Below are positions 8,966 to 20,539 of a stretch of DNA of 64,000 bases, one piece after another. This stretch comes from Synaphobranchus kaupii. Taxonomy: Eukaryota > Chordata > Actinopteri > Anguilliformes > Synaphobranchidae. The notes beneath the pieces are model-generated. The model was not told the DNA's origin. It ran no database searches and saw only the letters and a program-made list of their open reading frames with translations. The stretch's first letter is position 1. Each line of letters begins with the position of its first letter. A program made the position numbers and the translations under genes. The stretch spans positions 64,790,849 to 64,854,848 of the forward strand of contig CM056383.1 in NCBI GenBank assembly GCA_029718625.1, given 5' to 3'.

Positions 8966-10937
8966 TTAAATAAACTTTAATCAGGCTTTAAGTATGCTGA
9001 AATCATAGTATTTTCACATGGGTTGTTTGTGGTTTTCAAGTTGTTATGTTAAACCTATGATGGCCACTAAGTAAAATCAATTTCAAATTGATTTACTAAA
9101 GTTTACATGTAAAACGTTTAGTCTTGGCTAGAAGGGACAATCATTTACTATAAAATGGACCTTCAGTTTCCTTTCAAACTAAATCTCCAAAAAGAGGTTT
9201 CATCAAGAAAGAGGCCCCTCCCCCACAACTTTCACAGTAAAATGAAAGGCCATCCTGTCATAACAGACAAAAAAAAATGACAGGACATAAGAAGCCATTA
9301 TAGGGTTTCATAATGTGGCAGTGGCCAGCGAGGACGATGGGGGAGGAGCCGAAGAGATCTGAGGAATCACAGCGGCAGATGGGCAGACTCCGGCCAGGCC
9401 GTGAAGCATTCTGACAGGCCGGGTTGTTACCCGCGGCGACCATTGTGCCGACGGAACGGTGCCACTGCGAGATGCGCCAGTTTGGAAGTTGTGGGCGGCG
9501 CCTGGCTTCAGCAAGGCTCCAGTCTGGGCTACCTGCCAGTTGTTTACCTCATCACTGATGGCTCCTTATCAGCTGGCCAGACAGCGGTGAAGCTACAATC
9601 CCAAAGGTCAACGGATACTAAGTGTCTGACTCGAGCATGTGGAACAGGACAGGAGAGTCTCACGGTCTTGTTGTTTTCCAGTCATTATGTCATCGGAATA
9701 TCTGGGAATGCATGCATTATGAAAATGTATTTCCAAGTAAAGGGGACTCAAAAAAATCTACAGGAATTGGCGGGAAATTGACAGGGGATGATAACAGAAA
9801 AAGCATGCGGCTCTCACGAAGGACAAAATAACCAGAAAAAACACGATGCATGTGAGAGCAAAACGTTCAACTCTCTTGCATCCGTGTGCTTTTTTAGCTC
9901 CTTTTGTCTTGTAAGCTCCACACTTCCAGTGAATATATTTAGACGCGATATCCAAGGGGCCAAAAGCGAACAGAAACGGAACGGGAGAATAATTTCAGAT
10001 CTCATCCCGCATTGAACACGCAGAAAGTGAAGAAGAGCCACTGGCTCAAATGGCACAGATTCCATTCATGGTAATGTGGATACTAGTAATATGAAGCGGA
10101 ATTATGCATTAGGTCAGGCAGTGAAGCACAGAAACAGATAATCACCTTTGTGCTATTTACAATGACAGATTATGGCGGTGCACACTAGGCTGACGCTATA
10201 ACTGTAACACAGAGATTGGATATTTTGTCTTACGACGCAATGCTCATCGGTGATATCTTGATTTCTCATTCGAGCGTCGCGCGTAAACAATGCGGAAATG
10301 TAAAAGGCTTGGCGCGCATCGCCAACTATCTCATCATTTCCTGAGTTGTCGACTACAGCATGAACAATCTACTGCTGCGCAAATTGCTTGACTGCACCGA
10401 GATTACTTTCGAAATTCCAAGTCTGGAATACATCGCTGCGAAGGCTATTTGTGATTATCAGAAGACGGAACTGAAATGATTTTCCGATGAAAAGTTTTCC
10501 GTAGTAAGCAATATTCCTCCATCCAATTAAATGTTTCCCTGCGTGCTTACCTTGAAATATTCCATTTCAAGAGAGCATCCGAGAAGGTGCACTGAAAGAA
10601 AATACTGCAGTGAATTAGCAATCTTTAGATATTATCTTTTTTCTGAAAATGAATTTTCATCAATGCTTTAAATAAAAACAACTTTCAGTAGCCTTATGTA
10701 TTCATATTCCCTGTCATTGCTGTTGAAATATAAGTGTATGGATACAATCATTATCCATACAATTATATCCATACATTGCTTTGTAATGGCATTGACTGGA
10801 TTATATTTAGCCATTGACTATCTTTGGATTTTCTGTTAATTTACCATAATAGTCAGCATTTATGTTTCAATAAAATAAAAATCAATGTAAAACAATTTTT
10901 ATTTAATTAGAAATGTAATATCTGCCAGATATCTGAA
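8966..10937. other. Complex, largely repeat-free sequence
   Basis: From about 9240 to 10560 GC and CpG content are higher than in the surroundings, with no recognised repeat. Overlapping short frames on both strands (for example 9401-9781, 126 codons) show no domain and shadow each other. This may be unique DNA with regulatory function, but nothing in the sequence proves it. Confidence 0.4.
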
Positions 10938-11060
10938 CCATCCGCCAAGTTACAGCTTGGCAGGGCATGCCCTATACTAATATAGCACAGAGAGTTTGGC
11001 AGTTTTCAGGGTTTCCTGCAAAAATAGCCATCATGACCACAGACTCTCAGCCCTTAAAAA
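10938..11060 (+). repeat. Dispersed repeat B, copy 1
   Basis: About 120 bp that recurs inverted at 41105-41225. Shared motifs: CGCCAAGTTACAGCTTGG (TACTGCTTGG in the partner), GCACAGAGAGTTTG and TTTTCAGGGTTTCC. No termini identified. Confidence 0.7.
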
Positions 11061-11283
11061 CATTAACTTCTGTACGTTCTTACCTCATGTAACCACACAT
11101 AATTCATGTACAACGCCACACATCCACACAATAAAGCCCCAAACTTGGGTTATTTTGCCGTTTTCCCTGCCTCCATACCCTCAAATAATAATTCTCCCCA
11201 TTGGACAACTGCCTTTAATCCGCCAATGAGAAGGTCTGTTTAAAATTGCCGCGTCTGAAAGTACGCTATCTCTACATGCTTAA

Positions 11284-11854
11284 AGGGATAGTTCACCCAT
11301 TTAAAAAAAATGTGTTACTTACCCCTGAAATAGTATGTAAGGCTGTAGTGATGCTGTGCTGGTATCAGCATTGTAGCTAAAATTGGCTAAACCTGAATTG
11401 GAACAATACTAACAATTACCATCTTGCCTTTTAATTGCCTCCCGGCTAACTTTTGTTTAAATAACCGCCTAATCCACTGAAATTGTTAAATAAACAAAGG
11501 TTTAGTTTGATAGTATGGAGAATAAATGTAACTAATAACTTAAATCTAAACAGAGCTAGGGTGAAACGACATAATCATCTACAGTAATTTGAGCGAAAAT
11601 ATCGTCCTTGTGCACTCGGTAATCATACGTGCATTTTTGCTTCCAACAACGACACTTGTAAAGCTGTTGATAAACCTTATTTGTGTGGATTTAAGCGGTT
11701 ATTTAAACAAAAGTTAGCTGGGGGGAGTTAAATGCAATTGTTCCAATTCATTAGCTACAACGCTGATACCAGGACAGCATCACTACAGCCTTACATACTA
11801 TTTCAGGGGTAAGTAAAACAATAACAATTTTTTCAAAATGGGTGAACTATTCCA
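11284..11854. mobile_element. TTAA foldback MITE (Kolobok-like)
   Basis: Begins AGGGATAGTTCACCCATTT and ends AATGGGTGAACTATTCCA. Flanked by TTAA on both sides (11280-11283, 11855-11858). Inverted arms extend about 200 bp and include ATGCTGTGCTGGTATCAGC against GCTGATACCAGGACAGCAT, and CGGCTAACTTTTGTTTAAAT against its complement near 11715. The unpaired centre is about 150 bp, without coding capacity. The AGGGATAGTTCACCC end is widespread in fish genomes. Confidence 0.8.
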
Positions 11855-11888
11855 TTAAGAGGCTGTCTACCTACCATACAAACTGTGA

Positions 11889-11950
11889 AAGCGCCTGTAG
11901 CTTAGAGGTTACCATGTAGCAGGTTGGCGGTTTGATTCTCAACTGTTCCT
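11889..11950 (+). mobile_element. SINE head (tRNA-like) fragment
   Basis: GCGCCTGTAGCTTAGAGGTTA resembles a tRNA A-box region and GGCGGTTTGATTCTC a B box, with near-normal spacing. No 3' half of a tRNA cloverleaf follows, so a truncated tRNA-derived SINE is more likely than a tRNA gene. Confidence 0.5.
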
Positions 11951-11979
11951 AACATTTGTGACCGGATCCCTGCTTCTAA

Positions 11980-12390
11980 GTCATCAAGGGTCTGAGGTAT
12001 CAAACAAGCCTCAAGCCATCACTGCTGCCAGATATGCAGTAGATATGGATGGATCACTTTAAGGGTTGTTTCTCCTTTAAGTCAGGAGAAGAAACCCTTT
12101 AAGTTACTCATCCATATCTACTGTATTTCTGGCAGCAGAGTGATGATTTAAGGATTGTTTGATACGTCAGGCCCTTCATGACATAGAGCCATTTAGCCAA
12201 CCATGTGTTTCCATACTGTTCCAGTGTAATTTACAGCTAAATCTAGTCCCATCCCCCAATTCCCATAGACATCCATTCAAATACAGAAAGGTTATAGTAT
12301 CGCTTGTAATAGTACCAGAAAATAAGATATTAAGAGTCTTTTGATGTTGTTGGGTCACAAACATCAGGATGGCATGGATATGCGACCAAA
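11980..12390. repeat. Core repeat, asymmetric palindrome
   Basis: Left arm (11980-12068) and right arm (12069-12390) are inverted relative to one another around CTTTAAGTCAGGAG. They carry the landmarks of the core in the 14241-15380 element. The right arm is complete down to the GTTGTTGGGTCACAAACATC end; the left arm is truncated. It abuts a Sleeping-Beauty-like end. Confidence 0.8.
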
Positions 12391-12397
12391 TATAAAA

Positions 12398-12643
12398 AAT
12401 GTAAAGGCACAGTCAACTTAGTGTATGTAAACTTCTGACCCACTGGAATTGTTATATAGTGAATTAAAAGTGAAATAATCTGTCTGTAAACAATTGTTGG
12501 AAAAATTACTTGTGTCATGCACAAAGTAGATGTCCTAACTGACTTGCCAACACTATAGTTTGCTAACATGAAATCTGCAGAGTGGTTAAAAATTAGTTTT
12601 AATGACTGCAACCTAAGTGTATGTAAACTTCTGACTTCAACTG
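12398..12643 (-). mobile_element. Solo IR/DR end of a Sleeping-Beauty-type Tc1
   Basis: Contains an outer repeat GTATGTAAACTTCTGACTTC followed by AACTG and TA (12644-12645), and an inner repeat GTATGTAAACTTCTGACCCA about 200 bp away (12422 onward). Between them are the characteristic CAATTGTTGGAAAAATTACT and CAAAGTAGATGTCCTAACTG stretches. This is the IR/DR structure known from salmonid Tc1 elements, to which Sleeping Beauty belongs. No transposase and no opposite end are present. Confidence 0.85.
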
Positions 12644-12749
12644 TATGTTCAAACACAAATATTCCACATAAATCAATTATTATTAATAATAATTCTAATT
12701 GTATTCATGCTGTACTTTTCATAGACCCAAACCACTTGATGCAGACAAT

Positions 12750-12751
<2 letters not shown>

Positions 12752-12796
<45 letters not shown>
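12752..12796. repeat. (TA)n microsatellite
   Basis: Perfect TA run of about 44 bp. Confidence 0.95.
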
Positions 12797-12799
<3 letters not shown>

Positions 12800-12883
12800 A
12801 GCCTAGTCATTTTTCTTTTTCATGTCTAAGTGTAACACATCTGAATCACAGATTATTTTCACTATAAATGATTGTCATTTCAC

Positions 12884-13175
12884 AATTTGATTGACCACAT
12901 TCTCTTGAGATGGTAAGATGAAAAAACACAGGGCCAAGTTATATTAAATAATTTAGGAAAGATTGGGTAGCATTGCTTTGGAATAGAGCTAGTTTCATTA
13001 TTAATTAGTGTGAGCTACGATAGGCAATATTGTTAGTTGTAACTTGGCCACATTTTGATATCAATACTTTTAAAGGCAGGCCTATTTTTTTTGCAAGTTG
13101 CAATTAGTTACAGTGCTTTAGGCTATGCGTGAGTAACTTGGAATTTTTATTTTATGTTGAAAACATTTTTTTAAT
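12884..13175 (+). repeat. Dispersed repeat A, copy 2
   Basis: Matches copy 1 (6841-7142) over nearly its whole length, with a small TTCATTATTAATTAG-type difference near its centre. Same orientation, no termini visible. Confidence 0.85.
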
Positions 13176-14240
13176 AAAAAGTACATATACCAAGATTCAC
13201 AACCAAACATACATATAACCCCACTCTCTAGGACATGAAATACAGACAAACATACACACACACACACACCTTCATGATGAAAGGTTGTTTCTCAAAAACT
13301 ACAGAGGATATGGTGGAATGGATACTGGGCTTAACATCAGCTAGCGGCAACAAATGCTAAATTGCAATCATTTATTACTCTGTGATGCTGAGGGCATGAA
13401 TTTCAATTTGCAGGGTCAGCAGACTCTAGCGTGCACTAGTCGACCATGTCCTATCTGTTGTCGCAATAACATTCAGATTGGTTCAGCTCCTGACCGGCAA
13501 CGGCCAGGGCAGCAATGCATCACCACCTCTGTCACAGAGCCACAGCCACTCCCACAAAGCAAGATGGCGGCTCCAGGATGAGGACATCGCAGCCAACCAA
13601 TCACAAGCTGGCTTGTGCTCAAGATGTTTTAACAGAGATTGGCCAAATGCAAACTGGCTATAGGTTATGATCAGACTCTTTCTGCTCCATCATAATGTTG
13701 GGCTGACCGTGTGCTACAGATGTGTACAGACTATCAAAAGCTTGTTGCAAATGTGGACAAAGGTGGAGGATTGTATAATGCAGACAAATAAGTACATGTG
13801 TATTTATTTGAGGCTCAATGCTCGACTTTCTTGGCATCGGTGTGTGAGTGTGATGGACAGGCCTCCCTGTGCTCCCAGTAAGACCCCAATAATTCAGAAC
13901 AATCACCCGTACTTTGTGACCATGACCACATGCACTAACTGAGCTACATGCAGCACCTTCCACTGAGGCTAAAGCAATTAACAAGAGACATAGAGAAAAT
14001 ATGTTTTTGTCATTTTGATGCCATGGGCAGTGCATGCTGGGAGCAAATACAGGACATGAGAAACACAACACTGAATGCTCCATCACCCAGTACAGCCCAC
14101 ATAACCTTATTTTCAAAGTTGTATTAAGTTTATGTAATTGACTGATTGATGATTCTATATGCAAATCTAATTCTGTAATGCAGAAGGATGAAGGTGACAC
14201 CCCAAGTATCAAGTGTACAGTACCCACTCACTGGATATTA
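13176..14240. other. Gene-free sequence between repeats
   Basis: Contains a short (CA)n at 13255-13271. The longest frame, 13658-14227 minus (189 codons), has no recognisable domain, and an opposite-strand frame overlaps it. I regard it as chance. No mobile element recognised. Confidence 0.45.
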
Positions 14241-15380
14241 CAGTGCCCTCCACTATTATTGACACCCCTGGTAAAGATGAGTAAAAAGGGTTATAAAAAT
14301 TCACTGTTTGTTGAATTAGCTTAATGTCACACTGAAAAAACGAGAAAAATCCAACATTTAATTGAAGTTAATTTATTATGAGAAAAAAAAAATCCCTCAT
14401 CAAGAAATAATTATTTTTAACAGAACCAAGTGTGCCACAATTATTGGCACCCCTGCATTTATATATATTAAAATAAAGTAATCATTTTTAATATTTGGTT
14501 GCATATCCTTTGCATGCCATGACTTCCTGATGTCTGTGACCCAACAACATCAAAAGACTCTTGATATCTTATTTTCTGGTACTCTTACAAGCGATACTAT
14601 AACGTCTCTGCATTTGAATGGATCTCTATGGGAATTGGGGGGTGGGACTAGATGTAGCTGTAAATTATGCTGGAACAGTACGGAATACATGGTTGGTAAA
14701 ATGGCTGTCAGTCATCAAGGGTCCGAGGTATCAAACAAGCCTTAAACCATCACTCTGCTGCCAGATATGCAGTAGATATGGATGGATCACTTTAAGGGTT
14801 GTTTTTCCTGACAAATTTTCTTATTGAACTTTATGTAAAAATAAGTCAGGAAAAGAAACCCTTCAAGTTATGCATCCATACCTACTGTATTTCTGGCAGC
14901 AGAGTGATGGTTTAAGGCTTATTTGATATGTCAGACCCTTGATGACTTAGAGCCATTTAGCCAACCATGTGTTCCATACTGTTCCAGTGTAATTTACAGC
15001 TAAATATAGTCCCACCCCCAATTCCCATAGAGATCCATTCAAATGCAGAGACGTTATAGTATCGCTTGTAAGAGTACCAGAAAATAAGATATCGAGTCGT
15101 TTGATGTTGCTGGGTCACGGACATCAGGAAGTCATGGCATGCAAAGGATATGCGACCAAATATTAAAAATTATTATTTTATTCTATATATAAATGCAGGG
15201 GTGCCAATAATTGTGGCACACGTGGTTTTGTTAAAAATAATTATTTCTTGATGAGGGATTTTTTTTTCTCATAATAAATTTACTTAAAGGTTGGATTTTT
15301 TTAATTTCTTCAGTGCGAGATTTTTTATAACCCTTTTTACTCATCTTTACAAGGGGCGCCAACAATAGTGGAGGGCACTG
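14241..15380. mobile_element. 1.14-kb palindromic Tc1/mariner-type element
   Basis: Starts CAGTGCCCTCCACTATTATT and ends with its complement AGTGGAGGGCACTG. TA flanks both sides (14239-14240, 15381-15382). The whole element folds back on itself around about 14835, where AAATTTTCTTATTGAACTTT and its vicinity form the short loop. Outer arms carry ATGAGTAAAAAGGGTTATAA and AAATAATTATTTTTAACA blocks in both orientations. Inner arms are the core repeat, including GGTTGCATATCCTTTGCATG, which resembles the region encoding a Tc1 transposase C-terminus (GYATKY-like in reverse). No open transposase remains. A half copy lies at 43264-43500. Confidence 0.88.
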
Positions 15381-15382
15381 TA

Positions 15383-18300
15383 GCACCCAGAGTACTCTGT
15401 CCACACAAATTCTGCAAACTGCCACTACAATGGTCTGCTAGCAGCCAGCCAAGGTGAGGCAGTTGAGATGACAATCAGGTGGACCGAAGGTGACCATTTG
15501 CAAAATCCTAGTGTGCCAACAGCTTTTGCCAATGGTGGTCAAATTAGGTAAATTAGTTGGTCATGGTCCTGATGCTGGTGGACCGCCGGTGGCCATTTGC
15601 AAAATGCTGGTGTGCCATGACATTTTACCAACAGTGCTGCATGTTTTCTGAGAAAAGACAGGAATGGAGAATTTTGCACAGATTACAATTATCATTTTTT
15701 TTATTGATGGAGTTCAATAAAGCACAACAGTAGAAAGGCTACAATAGACCGTAATCTGGTGGCCTCCACCTCACTGATTTTTAATCCAGGTGCTCTTTCC
15801 TGTATAACATTTATTTGCCTTTAGATAACTGTAAAAGATGTACCATGCTGCTTTAGTGTCTACTGGAGCTTTGGGGTGCCAGCTGGTCCTCAAAGCCAGC
15901 TGTGAATACTCCAATTTAATCATGCTGGTCTCATTGTAAGTGTTAATTAAGTACCGTATGAAAGTACTGCTGGAAAGATATGAGTTGAAGATTCAGTTTG
16001 AAATATATCACCCGTTCTGGAGAATTGGGACAAATCAGGTCCTTCTAAAAAAAAAAAAAACCTTATAAACATAATGGGTCAACTCCATCTGCCTTATAAA
16101 TCGAAACAAAATAAAAATGATGGTTTAAACATGTCTATTTTCAGTTGCATTAAGAGACCTCTTAGCATCTGAGCACACTACTCACTACGGCTATGCCATG
16201 AAATGAGAAAACATAACATTTTGTCAACTCCGCAAGATGTCATCTCATCATCATTTTATGTAATGGAGTTGACGTCCATGCTGACGACGGTCAATTCTCT
16301 TTAGCAACTGAATCACGTTATTGAAATTAGCTATTTATTTTCAATCGAGTTATTTAAATACTATTAAAAAACATTAATAAATTGTTTTTTTTTCATCACT
16401 GGGAGATGGCCCCTTGATGATATGATATGATGATATGCCTTATATCGTCAGAGCCTTATATTGAAAATTATATTAAGAAGAGCTTTAAGTAAGTATATCC
16501 ATAGTCTCAGAATACAAGAAATCGCAAATCAGATTTCAAGAGGTCTCAAGAAAGCTCTCACTTCACCATCTGGGAGCATTTACTATAGCGTGTATGAGTG
16601 CTCGGCGTGCCAGGGATGAACCGGCCTAAGGTGCTGGTCGGACTCTCAGAGGGCAGTGTGTGACATTTGAAATGGGCCTCTTGCAATTCAACAGCTCCCC
16701 CGCGTCTCACAGTTTATGTTTGAATTGTTGGTTTGAATCGCTGCCTTCACCTTAGACCCGCCTTCGCTTATTTGATGCAGTCTGCGAGAACACTGGCTGC
16801 ATTTGAAAAAGTGGCAGTTTGTCCCTCTCAACTGCACTGCTTTCACCGAGCTTACAGCATGGTGCACAAATAAGCATGGTGCATGGTCACTAGTATGTAT
16901 GTCAATATGCTATTAGGTATGAAGCAATGGTGAAATTTCAACTCCTTTCTTATAATTTTCGACCACAATTTATGGAGGCTAGCTCTACCACCTCATAAGT
17001 CCATGTTTTTATAGCTAATCACCACTTCATTGAAGTAATTTCTCCCCATTTAATAAACATAAAAGTTTTACCTTCCTTGGGAAATTAAAATACGGATCAA
17101 AGGTTGTTCCTTTAATCCAGGAGAGTCTTGTAAGAAGTGTCACTCGGCTGGAGATAATTATAAAGAGCTCCTCCGGGAGAACAGTAGCTATATCAGCATG
17201 GACGGTAATAACAAGCAGGAAATTCATTTATTCTCATTTTTTTGTCTGGCGCCGCGGTCCTGCCGATGATGATAAACGGAGAGAGAGAGAGAGAGTGAAT
17301 GTGTGAGAGCGGATGGTAGAAAAGCAGAAATACTGCAGCGTAATGACTGGAGAGGGACTGAAAAGGAAACGTTAAGGAAGTGCCACATTTCCCCTGTTAT
17401 CCTGAGGGAAAATTGTTCCTGAAAACCTGTCTGCTGATCACACAGTCCTCCGTGCCTCCTGTAATCAAGGGGCGTAAAGAGGCAGACTTAAAAAGACCAC
17501 TTTGAAATCATTTCTGCCAATGCAACAAAAGAGTCATGGCTTCTGCTCTTGGCATTCATTTTGAGGATGCATTTAATTTGCAAAAGCTTCTAAAGTCAAA
17601 TGAATACAGTTTAAGGTTTATGTTTCCACTTTCTTTTAAGACTGCTAATTTGCCTCTCCAATTTTTTGTACTTCCTGAACTGAAAAATGATATTACATAA
17701 GATATTATATAATATTATTTAAATAAGGACAATACTGATGTCATATACTCAAATGCATTTGCTGTTCATGTAGTTTGACAGGAACGAGACAAATAAACGC
17801 AAACGACATCTTTAAAGAATTAAACAAAGCATTTCAGCGTGCTTGGCTCGGGACTCTCGTGGTACTAAACAGTTAGAGATGCCGCTGGTATTCCCAGAGA
17901 GACATTCCCCACACCTGGCAATGGGAAAATGATTCTCAAACCCCTGCAGACATTTCGGAGTGCAAACCCGCAGAGAGAAAAGGGACGAGCAATATCGAAA
18001 ACAGCTGCTGCTGAAGAGGGGGGGGGGGGGGGCTGGGGGGGGCTACCTGGTAACCTTTACACAAACTGGGAATACTGTGTGGGCGGGTGGTTGATTGGTT
18101 GCGACATGAGAATCTCCCTTGTTCTCCTCCTCCATTTTAGCCTCTATTTCCTCCCATATAGTAATGCAATGGGCGCAGCTGACAATGTGTGGTTTGCAGA
18201 GTATTTAAATGGAGATGAGGCCTGGTTCTTTATGGGGCACAGTACTGGTGCAGGCAGGCACATATAAGCAGCGACATTAACAGGTGCTCTTTTAAAGAGC

Positions 18301-18889
18301 AGCGGACACAAATGGAGAGTGACTGTGGCTTTTGAAGGTAGCTAATGCTGCATGATGCTGGAATCGGCTGGGGAGTAATCCACAGCAGTAAATAAACAGT
18401 GACTTGGACCGCGCGACTGCTCCCTTTGTTCCGTGCAGTCTGTTTTAAATATGACACTAATTACAATTACAGCCTCCCACAAATTGTGCGTGCATGTGCC
18501 TGTGCGTGTATGTGTGTGTGTGTGTGTGTGTGGGTTTGTTGTCAGTTTACAATTAGAAGTGTGATCCTCTATTAAACCAGTGTGGAACACTGTTATTAAT
18601 ATCACTAGGATTAGTGAGAGGTCCTGCCACACCAAACAAATTATATTTTGTTTTGGGAGCATCCAAGGACCAAGGTCACACACTTATCTGAGTTTCCTTT
18701 TTGTCAAAAGCAGTGTTTCAGTACAAACTATAAAGCAATAGAAAGCAATATTTAATGAGAAAATGTGTACCGATTGAGATTAATCTTATTTATTAGATAT
18801 TTAATACACATATTGTAGTTAACTGAGGAGTTCTGACAGCAAAAAAATATAAATGGTAGATAACATTTTCCTTAAAGATAACCTTTCAT
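15383..18889. other. Long mostly unique stretch
   Basis: At 15478-15535 and 15588-15650 an imperfect duplication with 110-bp offset shares GGTGGACCG, GTGACCATTTGCAAAAT / GTGGCCATTTGCAAAAT and GTGTGCCA. Simple tracts: (GA)n at 17279-17295, G15 plus G8 at 18018-18042, (TG)n at 18507-18532. The remainder is complex sequence. The 112-codon plus frame 17929-18267 contains a poly-Gly run from the G tract. No coding domain recognised. Confidence 0.45.
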
Positions 18890-18995
18890 TTTTATTATTA
18901 TTACTATTATTATTATTATTATTAGTAATAATAATAATACCTTTCTAGCAGTACAGCACAAGGTGCTTCACAAAATACATAAAGAATTTAATCAG
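18890..18995. repeat. TTA microsatellite plus LINE-tail-like repeat
   Basis: A (TTA)n run at 18894-18941 is followed by CTTTCTAGCAGTACAGCACA and AGGTGCTTCACAAAA. This is similar to 20150-20250 (TTTGTATAGCACCTTTCATA, AAAGTGCTTCACAA). This motif is common in fish genomes near LINE 3' ends; the source family is not established here. Confidence 0.5.
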
Positions 18996-19584
18996 ATTTC
19001 ATACACAATGGGCCTCATTCAAAAGAACAAAATTGCACGTAAATCGTTCGTATTAGCAATTTTGTTCGTATTTTCGCATTCATCAAAGTTTTCGTATCTC
19101 AGTTTTTGTACATACGAACAAAATTTACACCTGCTCAGGACCACGCATCCTGCTACATAAATTCAAAATGCCACTAAATGTAGCTTCTGAATGTCAATTA
19201 GAATATGCCAATGAATAAATTTTTATTTTCAGTTAAACTCACAAGACTAAATGTAGCCTTTGAAGTGCACAATGCAAATACAATGTAATAATTACGACTG
19301 TAAAAAGCAAGCATTTAGATAAAGATTAAAGGGCCGTTCACACTACGACGATAACGTTAACTATAAAAAAAATGTAAATCGTTCAAAGCAAAGTGAATGG
19401 ATGTGTCCACAATACAACGACAACTATAAAACCAGCCAGAACGATAAATATTCCTATCGTTGCGATCACTCCCAGAGCGATTTTTCATGACGCTGTAAAA
19501 CGATAGACAATTTCCAGCCAATCAAAAATTACATTCTGTTGAAATTTAGAAAAGCGCGGGACAAGACTAGTTTGTCTGTTCGTT

Positions 19585-19715
19585 ATGGAGGAGCAACTAA
19601 TACAAGCTGTAGAGAAGAACCCAGTGTTGTATAATCTAAATCACCCAGACTACAAACAAAAGAAGATGAAAGGAGGACATCTGGGCAGCGATTGGGGAGA
19701 AGTTTGGCTTGAGTG
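19585..19715 (+). pseudogene. MADF/Myb-like protein of Harbinger, first exon
   Basis: Starts at ATG 19585: MEEQLIQAVEKNPVLYNLNH, then PDYKQKKMK. An extra G at about 19672 shifts the frame. Read past that base in the other frame it continues DIWAAIGEKFGLSG, closing the typical MADF domain pattern (aromatic and Trp residues, HPDY motif). A splice donor GTAAGT follows at 19716. MADF proteins of Harbinger elements are DNA-binding partners that help transposase reach the nucleus and the ends. Later exons are absent or not recognised, so the gene is dead in this copy. Confidence 0.7.
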
Positions 19716-19990
19716 GTAAGTAACGTTACCTGTGACAAAGCCACAGCAGCGAACAAACTAGCTAACGTTAGCTAGCTGCTAGCTAGTAGGAGTGCGAGGG
19801 TGTGTGTGGGGAAAAGTAGGAGCTGTGCAATGGCTGTAGGTTATATGCATCTAGCTTGGCAGTTGAGAGATGAGATTGAGGGATTCGCTGTCTGTCAGTG
19901 AGTCATTCACCAGACTGATGCTGCGTTCACGTCATGTGGGAGAGATGATAAATAACTTACAAACTACAAAGTTTCCAACTTGGAAATACC

Positions 19991-20148
19991 GGGTGCGTCT
20001 CAATACTCGAAAAAGGCATCCTCCTTTCTTCTACTACCACCTCCTCGAAACCATGCCCCGAAAACTAATCTTTCTGTCCTAATCAAATGTTGCTGATTAC
20101 GTATTACTTGCATATTAATTAATGTCTCGACGCAAACCGCAATGTCAC

Positions 20149-20180
<32 letters not shown>

Positions 20181-20425
20181 CTTTATTTGTATAGCACCTT
20201 TCATACATAAAATGCAGCCCAAAGTGCTTCACAACAATAAAAAACAAAATACAGAGACATATAAAAAGTAAATTAAAATTGAACAATGTTAATAAAAAGT
20301 TAGGCTACATTGTATATTGTAGACTATATGCAACTACTTGTACCTGAAACGTATAGACTGTTTTGCACACTTCTGGGTACGAGACGAGTGGAGGAAAGGA
20401 GGTTTTTCGAGTATTGGGACGCATC
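19991..20425. mobile_element. MITE nested in the Harbinger element
   Basis: TGCGTCTCAATACTCGAAAAA at the left pairs with the complement of TTTTTCGAGTATTGGGACGCA at the right, followed by the shared CCTCCTTTC. The centre is occupied by a TAA microsatellite and a LINE-tail-like repeat. Target duplication not identified, superfamily open. Confidence 0.6.
20148..20330. repeat. TAA microsatellite and LINE-tail-like repeat
   Basis: (TAA)n at about 20150-20178 followed by CTTTATTTGTATAGCACCTT and CAAAGTGCTTCACAA, a widespread fish interspersed-repeat end. It lies within the nested MITE, so it would be a third-level insertion. Confidence 0.55.
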
Positions 20426-20539
20426 ATCTATTCAGTGATCGTGGTGTTAAACGATTCCAAGTTGTTGTTACGAGAAAGCAAGTCGTTCAAAACGTGTATT
20501 TAGAACATGTACTATTCAATGCAAATTTTTAATGTAGGC

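Noticed and set aside
11889..11965. Functional tRNA gene
   Set aside because: A- and B-box-like motifs are present but the 3' half of the cloverleaf and acceptor pairing are absent; better explained as a SINE head.
13658..14227. 189-codon minus-strand open frame
   Set aside because: No recognisable domain, an overlapping plus-strand frame of 91 codons, and composition as expected by chance; not called as a gene.
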